The position numbers and the translations under genes were made by a program. A model generated the notes under the pieces. It had not been told where the DNA came from. It was given only the letters and a program-made list of their open reading frames with translations, and made no database searches. From a virus, in the IMG/VR virus record IMGVR_UViG_3300042516_002128, positions 1 through 57,741 of that record: 57,741 nucleotides of DNA. The stretch is one strand, 5' to 3'. This document shows positions 32,367 to 39,780 of the stretch, in pieces. How positions within the stretch are numbered: the stretch's first letter is position 1; each line of letters starts with the position of its first letter.

Positions 32367-34555
32367 TAAAAATCGGGATATGCTTTAATTGTTGAGTATT
32401 TATTTTTTGCTAATTGGTCGATTCTTCCTGGTCCTATTGCGTTACCAAAAATATCGGTTCTAGTACCAATCTGACCACTATTATTTTCTCCTCTACCTTT
32501 CTCGTCACCGTCTGATATCGCATTTGGGTTAGTTGTATTATACTGAAAACTATCAGAATAAATGTTAATAGCCTTTAAACCCAATCTACCGGGACCAATT
32601 GCATTACCAAAAATATCAGTTTTGGTTCCGATTTGTCCGCTGGTATTTTCACCTCTACCTTTTTCATCACCATCGGATACCGCATTTGGATTATTGACAT
32701 TATATTCAAAACTATCAGAATAGATATTAATAGCTTTTAAACCCAACCTGCCGGGACCAATTGCGTTACCAAAAATATCCGTTCTTGTACCGATTTGTCC
32801 ACTACTATTTTCTCCCCTACCTTTTTCATCTCCGTCAGATACCGCATTTGGATTATTGACATTGTATTGAAAAAAATCAGAGTAGATATTCATCGCCTTT
32901 AAACCTAATCTACCAGGACCAAGTGCGTTACCAAAAATATCAGTCTTTGTTCCAATATCACCGGTAATATTTTCTCCTCTACCTTTTTCATCTCCGTCAG
33001 ATAAAGCATTTGGGTTATTAACATTGTATTCGAAATTATCAGAATAGATATTAATAGCTTTTAAACCTAACCTGCCCGGACCAAGTGCGTTACCAAAAAT
33101 ATCAGTCTTTGTTCCAATATCACCGCTTGTATTTTCTCCTCTACCTTTTTCATCACCATCGGATATTGCATTTTTATTAACTGAACTATAGTTATTGGTG
33201 TAATTATAACCATTAATTGCTAGTAATGTATTCCTTTCGTTAATATCTGTTTTAGTTCCAATTTGACCACTATTATTTTCTCCTCTACCTTTTTCATCAC
33301 CATCGGATATGGCATTCTGATTAACTGAACTATAGTTATTGGTATAATTGTAACCGTTTTTTGCTAAAAGAGTATTTCTTTCATTAATATCAGTTTTGGT
33401 TCCGATTTGTCCGCTGGTATTTTCTCCTCTACCTTTCTCATCACCATCGGATATTGCGTCCCTATTGGTTAATCCGTAGTTGTTGGTATAGTTATAATCG
33501 TTTTTAGCTAAAAGAGTATTTCTTTCATTAATGTCCGTTCTCGTACCAATTTGTCCACTTGGATTTTCCCCTCTACCTTTTTCGTCTCCGTCAGATAAAG
33601 CGTCTTTATTTAATAGACCGTAATTATTGGTATAGTTATAACCATTAATTGATAATAATTTTATCCTTTCATTAATATCGGTTCTAGTACCAATCTGACC
33701 ACTATTGTTTTCTCCTCTACCTTTTTCATCACCATCGGATATGGCATTAGGATTAGTTAATCCATAACCATTTGTTGGTCCGTAATTATTTTTTGATAAA
33801 AGAGCATTTCTTTCATTAATATCTGTTTTTGAACCAATACTACCATTTAACTCACCTTTACCTCTTTCGTCTCCGTCAGATATTGCATTTTGATTAGTTG
33901 AATTATAGTTGTTGGCGTAATTGTAATCGTTTTTAGCTAATAATTTTGTTCTTTCATTAATATCTGTTTTTGAACCAACATTACCATTTAATTCTCCCTT
34001 ACCTCTTTCATCACCATCAGATATAGCGTTTTGATTTGTTAACCCATATCCATTTGATGAATTGTAATTATTTTTAGATAGTAAAACATTTCTTTCGTTA
34101 ATATCTGTTCTGGTTCCAATTTGTCCATTTGAGTTCTCACCCCTACCTTTCTCGTCTCCGTCAGATAAAGCATTTTTATTTGATATCCCATAACCGTTTG
34201 TTGGTCCGTAATTATTCTTGGAAAGTAGAGTATTTCTTTCGTTAATGTCTGTTTTAGAACCAATATTACCGTTTAATTCACCTTTACCCTTATCATCACC
34301 ATCAGATAAAGAATCTAAATTAACTGAACTATAGTTGTTTGATGAATTGTAATTATTTTTAGATAGTAAAACGTTTCTTTCGTTAATGTCAGTTCTAGTA
34401 CCGACATTACCGTTTAATTCACCTTTACCCTTATTGTCACCATCAGATAACGCATTTAAACTTGTTGAGTTGTAACTATTTGGGAGGTTGTATCCATTCG
34501 CCGCCAACAATAAAGCTCTTTGTTGAATTGCTATAATTTCTAATTCCGTCGGCAT
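32366..34555 (-). CDS. Fourteen-unit tandem-repeat protein
   Basis: 729 residues, almost entirely tandem repeats. After 33 residues come 14 units, each opening with NAxSDGDEKGRGE and GQIGTxTDI. Units 1-9 (47-48 residues) continue with NERNxLLxKNxYN and NNYxxT/S. Units 10-14 (about 54 residues) continue with FGNALGPGRLGLKAINIYSD. No Cys; Asn, Gly and Asp abundant. DGDEKGRGE resembles acidic calcium-binding turns, but this is speculation. It overlaps the WYL-like gene by one base and starts one base after the stop of the gene at 34557, so it sits in a four-gene coupled block (35799-31476). Probably a virion fibre or spacer; I recognise no family. Confidence 0.75.
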   Translation of the reverse strand: MPTELEIIAIQQRALLLAANGYNLPNSYNSTSLNALSDGDNKGKGELNGNVGTRTDINERNVLLSKNNYNSSNNYSSVNLDSLSDGDDKGKGELNGNIGSKTDINERNTLLSKNNYGPTNGYGISNKNALSDGDEKGRGENSNGQIGTRTDINERNVLLSKNNYNSSNGYGLTNQNAISDGDERGKGELNGNVGSKTDINERTKLLAKNDYNYANNYNSTNQNAISDGDERGKGELNGSIGSKTDINERNALLSKNNYGPTNGYGLTNPNAISDGDEKGRGENNSGQIGTRTDINERIKLLSINGYNYTNNYGLLNKDALSDGDEKGRGENPSGQIGTRTDINERNTLLAKNDYNYTNNYGLTNRDAISDGDEKGRGENTSGQIGTKTDINERNTLLAKNGYNYTNNYSSVNQNAISDGDEKGRGENNSGQIGTKTDINERNTLLAINGYNYTNNYSSVNKNAISDGDEKGRGENTSGDIGTKTDIFGNALGPGRLGLKAINIYSDNFEYNVNNPNALSDGDEKGRGENITGDIGTKTDIFGNALGPGRLGLKAMNIYSDFFQYNVNNPNAVSDGDEKGRGENSSGQIGTRTDIFGNAIGPGRLGLKAINIYSDSFEYNVNNPNAVSDGDEKGRGENTSGQIGTKTDIFGNAIGPGRLGLKAINIYSDSFQYNTTNPNAISDGDEKGRGENNSGQIGTRTDIFGNAIGPGRIDQLAKNKYSTIKAYPDF
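32370..34456 (-). repeat. Tandem coding repeats of 141-162 bases, 14 units
   Basis: Nine units of 141-144 bases encode the NERN type and five of about 162 bases encode the GPGR type. The switch between types is abrupt, after unit 9 in protein order. The SDGD motif is present in every unit. Confidence 0.9.
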
Positions 34556-34556
34556 C

Positions 34557-35054
34557 TTAGTATTTAATTAATTTTTTTATTTTATCAACCTCTTCAAATA
34601 AACCAAGTGATGTGATTGGAGAAATTGAGCTTTTATGTGAATTACTTTTAATAAGATTAGTCGGTATTTTAAAACTGAATTTTTTTGTATGTTTTTTTAG
34701 GTGACTGTTTTTTCTCTCACCTGTCATACTTGACATCTCATCCGCGTTTTTCTTAGAATCTTTACGATTACTAATTAAATCTCTTTCACCTTGTAAATGT
34801 TGATTAGCCCATCTTTCCATCAAATCACCACCACATAAATCATATTTCAATCTATCTTTTATTTTATCTATGTTTTGAATGTCGTGGATAATTCTTTTCA
34901 ATTGACCATATTTTACTGATTTATCTTGTAAAATTTTTTTTGCTCTTTGTATTCCACGCACATTTTGACCATTTAAACCAACAATAGTATGATTTATTTT
35001 ATCCAATATGTCCTGTGGAACATTAAAAACTCTACCTTTTAAATCTTTATTCAT
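34557..35054 (-). CDS. Basic hypothetical phage protein
   Basis: 165 residues, basic. It reads LKGRVFNVPQDILDKINHTI, RAKKILQDKSVKYGQLKRII, DRLKYDLCGGDLMERWANQH and ends with SPITSLGLFEEVDKIKKLIK. The segment around YDLCGGDLMERWAN looks conserved in other phage proteins of this type. Helical and probably nucleic-acid or protein binding; no enzyme motif. It overlaps the upstream gene by eight bases and ends one base before the 14-repeat gene. Confidence 0.55.
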   Translation of the reverse strand: MNKDLKGRVFNVPQDILDKINHTIVGLNGQNVRGIQRAKKILQDKSVKYGQLKRIIHDIQNIDKIKDRLKYDLCGGDLMERWANQHLQGERDLISNRKDSKKNADEMSSMTGERKNSHLKKHTKKFSFKIPTNLIKSNSHKSSISPITSLGLFEEVDKIKKLIKY

Positions 35055-35799
35055 TATCTTCTTTATTCAAAAGTTTAATTACATCTTTTACAGATACGTT
35101 ATTTTTAGTTAATGTATTTTTTAACGCTAAAATTTGTTTTTTAATAATAGGTTCAATATCTTTTTCAATATCCTCATCAAATTCTTTGTTAACTAAATCA
35201 GAGGATTTTGATTTTTTAGAAATTACACTTTCTACATAATCTCTAATATATTCTTTTGGATTTTCAATTAATCTAACTTTATCTCCTTTTAAATTTTTAT
35301 CATATCCCATTTGAGCCAATCTTTCATCGGCTTCAGGTTCTTTAATACCCAATTCGTCTTTAAAATAATCTTCAGCATCGTCCTTATCAACATCTTTTCC
35401 TAATGTTTTTTCATATCCAAGAGTTTTACTCATATCCGCTTCCATCCAATATCTTAATGATGTGAAAGCACTACGAGCTACGGTACTACCCATCATTCCT
35501 CGTCCCATACTTACAGATTGGTCTGTTGTTTTTTTACTTGCACTTCCCGATTCTTTTGTATTTGGTACTTTACTCATACCAAAGTTACCCTTTCCATCCA
35601 CAATTTCATCAACTTCTTTTTCAACCTCATCTGGTAATTTTTTATAATTGGTATCGTCAGAAAATTCCTTAGCCATATTTTCCCACTTTAATCTTTCTTT
35701 TTTGGATAAAGACTTATCATTCGCCTTGGCAAAAAATAATCTTTGTTGTTTTTTAGACTTAAAAGTCTCTTCAATTATGTTTTTTATGTATTTATCCAT
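35047..35799 (-). CDS. Hypothetical phage protein with SKKQQRLFFA motif
   Basis: 250 residues. SKKQQRLFFAKANDKSLSKK near residue 15 is a short module seen at the ends of many phage structural proteins (SKKQQRxFx). The middle (VARSAFTSLRYWMEADMSK, LGIKEPEADERLAQMGYDK) is helical and charged. The C-terminus is a lysine-rich helix. It heads the minus-strand block that includes the tandem-repeat protein and has a TATTTATA element 16 bases upstream, so it is a late gene. Function unknown; virion association is likely. Confidence 0.55.
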   Translation of the reverse strand: MDKYIKNIIEETFKSKKQQRLFFAKANDKSLSKKERLKWENMAKEFSDDTNYKKLPDEVEKEVDEIVDGKGNFGMSKVPNTKESGSASKKTTDQSVSMGRGMMGSTVARSAFTSLRYWMEADMSKTLGYEKTLGKDVDKDDAEDYFKDELGIKEPEADERLAQMGYDKNLKGDKVRLIENPKEYIRDYVESVISKKSKSSDLVNKEFDEDIEKDIEPIIKKQILALKNTLTKNNVSVKDVIKLLNKEDNE

Positions 35800-35815
35800 T
35801 ATAACAAGTTTATTA

Positions 35816-35823
35816 TATAAATA
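35816..35823 (-). promoter_or_regulatory. Putative late promoter element TATTTATA
   Basis: Minus strand GATATTTATATAATAAAC, 16 bases before the ATG at 35799. A second element in the opposite orientation lies 17 bases away and serves the gene at 35856, forming a divergent pair. Confidence 0.55.
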
Positions 35824-35840
35824 TCAAAAGAAACGAAAGA

Positions 35841-35848
35841 TATTTATT
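35841..35848 (+). promoter_or_regulatory. Putative late promoter element TATTTATT
   Basis: GATATTTATTATAGAAT, seven bases before the ATG at 35856; divergent partner of the element at 35816. Confidence 0.55.
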
Positions 35849-35855
35849 ATAGAAT

Positions 35856-38288
35856 ATGAATAGTCAAAATATATTGAAATTTTGGGGTACACGCATGGAT
35901 TTGAAGATTGACTCTTCAGAATATCATGATTATGAGATATCTAAAACAGAATCGGATTATAATTCTGATGTGTTAGATTTTAACACCCCAATTAATTATT
36001 CGGGGTTAAGTGTAAACACCACGGGATTAACAAATGCGGATTGTGTTAGAAATACAATATCTTTAAATGAATTTGACAATACGGTTAATGACCCATCATA
36101 TCCATATTCGGCTTATACTTGGACATTATCATATAGTGCGTTTACCAACCAATTAAACAATTCTGATATTATTTTAAAAAATGATGTTTATGAATTTATT
36201 AATAGTAGTGGAGAAACTCATTATTTTATTGAAAATGGGTATAATAATTCACTATCAAATCCATTTTCTTTAAATGTTACAGGATTTACAACAGGTTCTA
36301 CTGTTGATTGCACTTTACAATTTTCAGGAACAGGAATAACAACAACCATTTGTTGTCCAAGAGACCCAATTCCATCAGCAAAACCGTGGGCGTATCAAAT
36401 TAACCATGGTGCTGGTGTTAATAATTGTGATTATTCAGTTAAAAGAAGGACAGAAAAAGGATGGACAATTGATTTTGTTTTAAATAAAGATTCTCTTCCA
36501 TGGTCTGACGGTAATGTCATATACTATCTTGGGGTTAGAAATGAATCTGATATAGTAGATTACGCAGATAATAACCTATCTTTCTCATTTACAGATGACG
36601 GTCGACTTAAATGGACATCAATTCGTTATTCGGGTATCTGTGATAGTTCTTCGGGGTATACAGAATCATTTTATATTTCGTCAGGACAAACATTACCATT
36701 ATGTAATAATGGAACAAGTAATGATTTTAATATTACAATAACATTTGATAGATACAGTAGATATACTGATTGTAATCTTGAAAATGATGGGGGTTGGAAT
36801 GATTTAATTCCAGGAGTAAAGGTTATTCCATATGTACCAGAATCTGGTAGTTCGGTAACATCAACCCAAACTACAATTTATACCGAAGTTGAAGAACTAA
36901 ATAAAAAATGGGCGTTTGAAAGAGAAAGACGACTTGGTATTTTAAAAATTTATTTAAACGGTAGACCAATATATAAATTAAAAGATTGGGAGGAAATAAT
37001 TCCATCTGATAGGGGTGAACAACCTTTTATACAATCATGGGGTTCAGGTACTCAATACGCCGGTGGTGTACACAATATGGGTACGTCTTGTTTTAATTTT
37101 AAACAAATACAATTTTATGAACAACCATTAGATTTTGTTAACGTCAGACATCATTATTTAACGGAAATAAAACCAAACTTTAATATTGTTGAATGTAATG
37201 AAGATTGTTATGAGGATGTTGTGGGTTTTACAGGTTGTGAAAAAAACTGTTATTATTGGAACGTCTTTATTAATCAAAATGATTTAAATTCCGCAACGGG
37301 AAATACGATAAATGATGATAATAGTGTTTATGTAGATAGAATTAATTGTCAATTAGACTCCGAAACAAAACAATATTCAACTTCAGGTTTAACTTATTGG
37401 AATGTATGTATGCCTAAATTGGCTGATTATGAATTTTACTATTATGTTAATGATGTAAAAACTTTAGTTACCGGTAATACAAGTAACATGACGATAACCT
37501 CAGATTGTTGTGATTTAGATAAAAAATATAAATTAACTGTCACGGGTGACTTACATCCAAACGCTTTAGGGTCTAGCGAAGCTGATTTATATGTGAATGG
37601 TGAATTAATTTTTCATTGGGATAAAGATATTTTTTGGGTAATTAATCCTGATGTTTGGGAATATGGTTTAAACAAAGGAGATAAAGTTTATCTCGATTTT
37701 AAACCCGATTTATGTGCACCCGAAGTTGGACAAAAAGACTTATACGTATATTCGGGACTAACAAATATTGATTCATATTCTTGGTACAGTCCATCATTAA
37801 GTTGTACAGGTAGTCCTATATTATCAGGTTACACAACTCCTGTTTATACTGTAAATGACGATTTATCAATCGAAATATATTGTCCGGCGTGTGTTCCGGT
37901 AACTCCCACTCCTACTCCTACACCAACTCCTACATCAAGTGGGGTAGCCGTAACTCCAAGTATAACACCAACTAGAACAATCACACCAACCAATACCCCA
38001 ACCAATACTCCAACACCATCAATAACACCAAGTACAGTTGTATCGTTTACATATTCATTATTAGGTGCAAACCCAAGTGCCAGTGCCACTGCATGTTTTA
38101 TTTACCCAGCTAGTGGGGTACCAAACGTTTATGGAGTAAAGGTATTTGGTAGTTTAGTAACTTCAGATATTTTATATTCAGATGTAAGTTTAACCACACC
38201 ACTAACAAATGGTTTTTATTATTCAAATGGTACAAATTGGGTTAAAATAAATAACTCAGGGGTAATAACTAGTACTGGAACTTGTTAA
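35856..38288 (+). CDS. Large tail fibre-like protein with Pro/Thr stalk
   Basis: 810 residues. It is beta-rich with scattered Cys pairs (NCDYSVKRRTEKGWTIDFVL near 190 and FTGCEKNCYYWNV near 465). A central part (RLGILKIYLNGRPIYKLKDW, GGVHNMGTSCFNFKQIQFYE) resembles LamG/concanavalin-like carbohydrate-binding folds. Residues about 682-728 are a Pro/Thr stalk (TPTPTPTPTPTSSGVAVTPS, then TPTNTPTNTPTP). The last 80 residues form a small domain with IYPASGVPNVYGVKVFGSLV. It probably contacts the host surface. The Pro/Thr DNA is shared with the genes at 38467 and 47249. Confidence 0.65.
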   Translation: MNSQNILKFWGTRMDLKIDSSEYHDYEISKTESDYNSDVLDFNTPINYSGLSVNTTGLTNADCVRNTISLNEFDNTVNDPSYPYSAYTWTLSYSAFTNQLNNSDIILKNDVYEFINSSGETHYFIENGYNNSLSNPFSLNVTGFTTGSTVDCTLQFSGTGITTTICCPRDPIPSAKPWAYQINHGAGVNNCDYSVKRRTEKGWTIDFVLNKDSLPWSDGNVIYYLGVRNESDIVDYADNNLSFSFTDDGRLKWTSIRYSGICDSSSGYTESFYISSGQTLPLCNNGTSNDFNITITFDRYSRYTDCNLENDGGWNDLIPGVKVIPYVPESGSSVTSTQTTIYTEVEELNKKWAFERERRLGILKIYLNGRPIYKLKDWEEIIPSDRGEQPFIQSWGSGTQYAGGVHNMGTSCFNFKQIQFYEQPLDFVNVRHHYLTEIKPNFNIVECNEDCYEDVVGFTGCEKNCYYWNVFINQNDLNSATGNTINDDNSVYVDRINCQLDSETKQYSTSGLTYWNVCMPKLADYEFYYYVNDVKTLVTGNTSNMTITSDCCDLDKKYKLTVTGDLHPNALGSSEADLYVNGELIFHWDKDIFWVINPDVWEYGLNKGDKVYLDFKPDLCAPEVGQKDLYVYSGLTNIDSYSWYSPSLSCTGSPILSGYTTPVYTVNDDLSIEIYCPACVPVTPTPTPTPTPTSSGVAVTPSITPTRTITPTNTPTNTPTPSITPSTVVSFTYSLLGANPSASATACFIYPASGVPNVYGVKVFGSLVTSDILYSDVSLTTPLTNGFYYSNGTNWVKINNSGVITSTGTC
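37899..38036 (+). repeat. Pro/Thr-coding repeat tract
   Basis: Low-complexity ACTCC/ACACCAAC repeats encode TPTPTPT-type residues within the fibre gene. Similar tracts at 38316, 38656 and 48355 can recombine with it. Confidence 0.8.
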
Positions 38289-38300
38289 AAAAAAACATAA

Positions 38301-38308
38301 TATTTATA
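38301..38308 (+). promoter_or_regulatory. Late-type element TATTTATA without an intact gene
   Basis: TAATATTTATAGTT lies 12 bases after the fibre stop and is followed only by the Pro/Thr remnant at 38310-38360, so it appears orphaned. Confidence 0.4.
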
Positions 38309-38309
38309 G

Positions 38310-38360
38310 TTAAACCAACAAGAACCATCACACCAACCTCAACACCAAGTACTTCGTAAA
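38310..38360 (+). pseudogene. Pro/Thr tract remnant of a lost fibre gene
   Basis: Between two fibre genes the frame starting GTTAAACCAACAAGAACC reads VKPTRTITPTSTPSTS and stops at TAA (38358-38360). It has no start codon but follows a TATTTATA element. It looks like the end of a fibre-type gene whose body was removed by recombination between Pro/Thr repeats. Confidence 0.45.
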
Positions 38361-38435
38361 AAATAACTTCAAGTTTCACAAAACTTTAATTATACCTTCT
38401 TTTTATGTATCATTTACTAATTCATGTATTTTAAC

Positions 38436-38443
38436 TATTTATC
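38436..38443 (+). promoter_or_regulatory. Putative late promoter element TATTTATC
   Basis: AACTATTTATCTTTAAAG, 23 bases before the ATG at 38467. Confidence 0.4.
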
Positions 38444-38466
38444 TTTAAAGAGTCGAATAATCAATA

Positions 38467-39297
38467 ATGACAACCATAATATTAACATCAAACAACTATA
38501 GTGGACAAACTGCGAACATTACTTATTATCCTGATACAGGTGGTACGATTAGCCTTGGCTCTGTCGTTGTCCCTTATTATTATAGTACTGACTATTTTTA
38601 TGGTACTTATGAGTTATATTTTCCAATATTTAACAAAACATGTACATTATACATTGAGACTCCTATACCTACCCCTACGGTTACACCTACTTTAACCCCA
38701 ACCAACACAATTACCCCAACAAGAACCCTTACACCCACTCTAACACCAACTAATACTATCACGCCAACTCCAACAGTAACACCAACTCCAACAAGTTCAT
38801 TTAGTGCTGGTTTATATAAAACAACATATTCGGGTTATCATAACGAAAATCCTGCGTTTTTTGCAACAGCAACCCCAACAACATTTGGAACAAACCCAGC
38901 CACCTCGGTTCAAACAACTTCTATCTCCGAATCCGGATTAAGTGATGATGGCTCTAACTTTAGTTGTCAATGGTTAGGATATTTCAAACCAACAACAACA
39001 GAAACATATACATTCTTCTTATCAAGTGATGATGGTTCTTATCTTTGGATTGGTGCCAATGCTCAGTCAGGATTTACCACCGCTAACTCTAACGTAAACA
39101 ATGGTGGGGCTCATGGAAATCAGGAGGTATCAGGTTCAATTTCATTAACCGCCGGTGTCCTTTACCCAATAAGAATACAATTTGGTGAAATTGGTGGTGG
39201 TGATGTTATGACATTTAGTTACTCATCGCCGACCATAACAAAAACAACAAATGTAACAGGTTTAGTTTTTTATAATCCTTCAACAAATGGATTTTAA
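38467..39297 (+). CDS. Surface protein with Pro/Thr stalk and PA14 domain
   Basis: 276 residues. An N-terminal beta module (residues 1-68, TNITYYPD-like) is followed by a Pro/Thr stalk (about 69-110, with TPTVTPTLTPTNTITPTR). Residues about 115-270 form a PA14-type domain: GYHNENPAFFATATPTTFG, WLGYFKPTTTETYTFFLSSD, DGSYLWIGANAQ, SLTAGVLYPIRIQFGEIGGG and MTFSYSSP. PA14 domains usually bind glycans. The module order suggests an anchor, a flexible arm and a receptor-binding head. It is a good candidate for host adsorption. A TATTTATC element precedes it. Confidence 0.8.
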   Translation: MTTIILTSNNYSGQTANITYYPDTGGTISLGSVVVPYYYSTDYFYGTYELYFPIFNKTCTLYIETPIPTPTVTPTLTPTNTITPTRTLTPTLTPTNTITPTPTVTPTPTSSFSAGLYKTTYSGYHNENPAFFATATPTTFGTNPATSVQTTSISESGLSDDGSNFSCQWLGYFKPTTTETYTFFLSSDDGSYLWIGANAQSGFTTANSNVNNGGAHGNQEVSGSISLTAGVLYPIRIQFGEIGGGDVMTFSYSSPTITKTTNVTGLVFYNPSTNGF

Positions 39298-39315
39298 TTA
39301 AAATAAAAAGAACAA

Positions 39316-39323
39316 TATTTATA
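39316..39323 (+). promoter_or_regulatory. Putative late promoter element TATTTATA, four bases from ATG
   Basis: CAATATTTATAGAAT then ATG at 39328; four bases intervene. Confidence 0.55.
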
Positions 39324-39327
39324 GAAT

Positions 39328-39696
39328 ATGGAATTTTTTATTAGACAAGGAGCATCAGAACCAATATTAAAATTAAGATTAATAGACGACGGTAAAAACG
39401 ATAAGTCGGGATTTAACGATGCACTTGAAAATTGTGATATTACATTTGAAATGTTTAATATTGAAAATGGTGAGTATGAAATTTTAAATTCAGGATGTCA
39501 AATCACAACAAGAGATAAGAAATACGACCAAACAACTGATGAATATTATATTGTCCATAGATTTACTGAATCTCAAACCGCAAACATAGGAAAATACGAA
39601 GGTAAGGTTACGGTTCAGTTCTTAGATACTTCTCTAAATCCAACAACAAAATTGATTTTACCCGTTAAAGAAAAATTATTTATCACCATATTTTGA
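39328..39696 (+). CDS. BppU N-terminal-like baseplate or fibre adaptor
   Basis: 122 residues. The opening EFFIRQGASEPILKLRLIDD and GFNDALENCDITFEMFNIEN match the N-terminal domain of BppU-type and similar phage proteins, which attach receptor-binding proteins to the baseplate (a beta sandwich beginning with xFxIRQG-D-x-x-P). The middle holds an insertion NSGCQITTRDKKYDQTTDEY, and the end is KLILPVKEKLFITIF. It has no receptor-binding part of its own, so it probably acts as an adaptor with the preceding PA14 protein. Confidence 0.6.
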   Translation: MEFFIRQGASEPILKLRLIDDGKNDKSGFNDALENCDITFEMFNIENGEYEILNSGCQITTRDKKYDQTTDEYYIVHRFTESQTANIGKYEGKVTVQFLDTSLNPTTKLILPVKEKLFITIF

Positions 39697-39724
39697 TAAT
39701 CAAATTTTTTTCTGTATATTTTTG
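39692..39724 (+). promoter_or_regulatory. Host-type promoter, TTTG-N21-TATTTTTG
   Basis: TTTG at 39692-39695 and TATTTTTG at 39717-39724 are separated by 21 bases, an exact fit to the Bacteroidota vegetative consensus. It precedes the DNA polymerase gene by 56 bases, so a transcript from it would have a leader of about 50 bases. Confidence 0.6.
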
Positions 39725-39780
39725 ACAAGACTAATTACGGATGTTCCGTAAGATAATGTGTCACTTAAAAAATATACATA

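Noticed and set aside
32370-34456. CRISPR array on account of regular repeats
   Set aside because: Repeats are 141-162 bases, in frame, without unique spacers; they encode a repeat protein.
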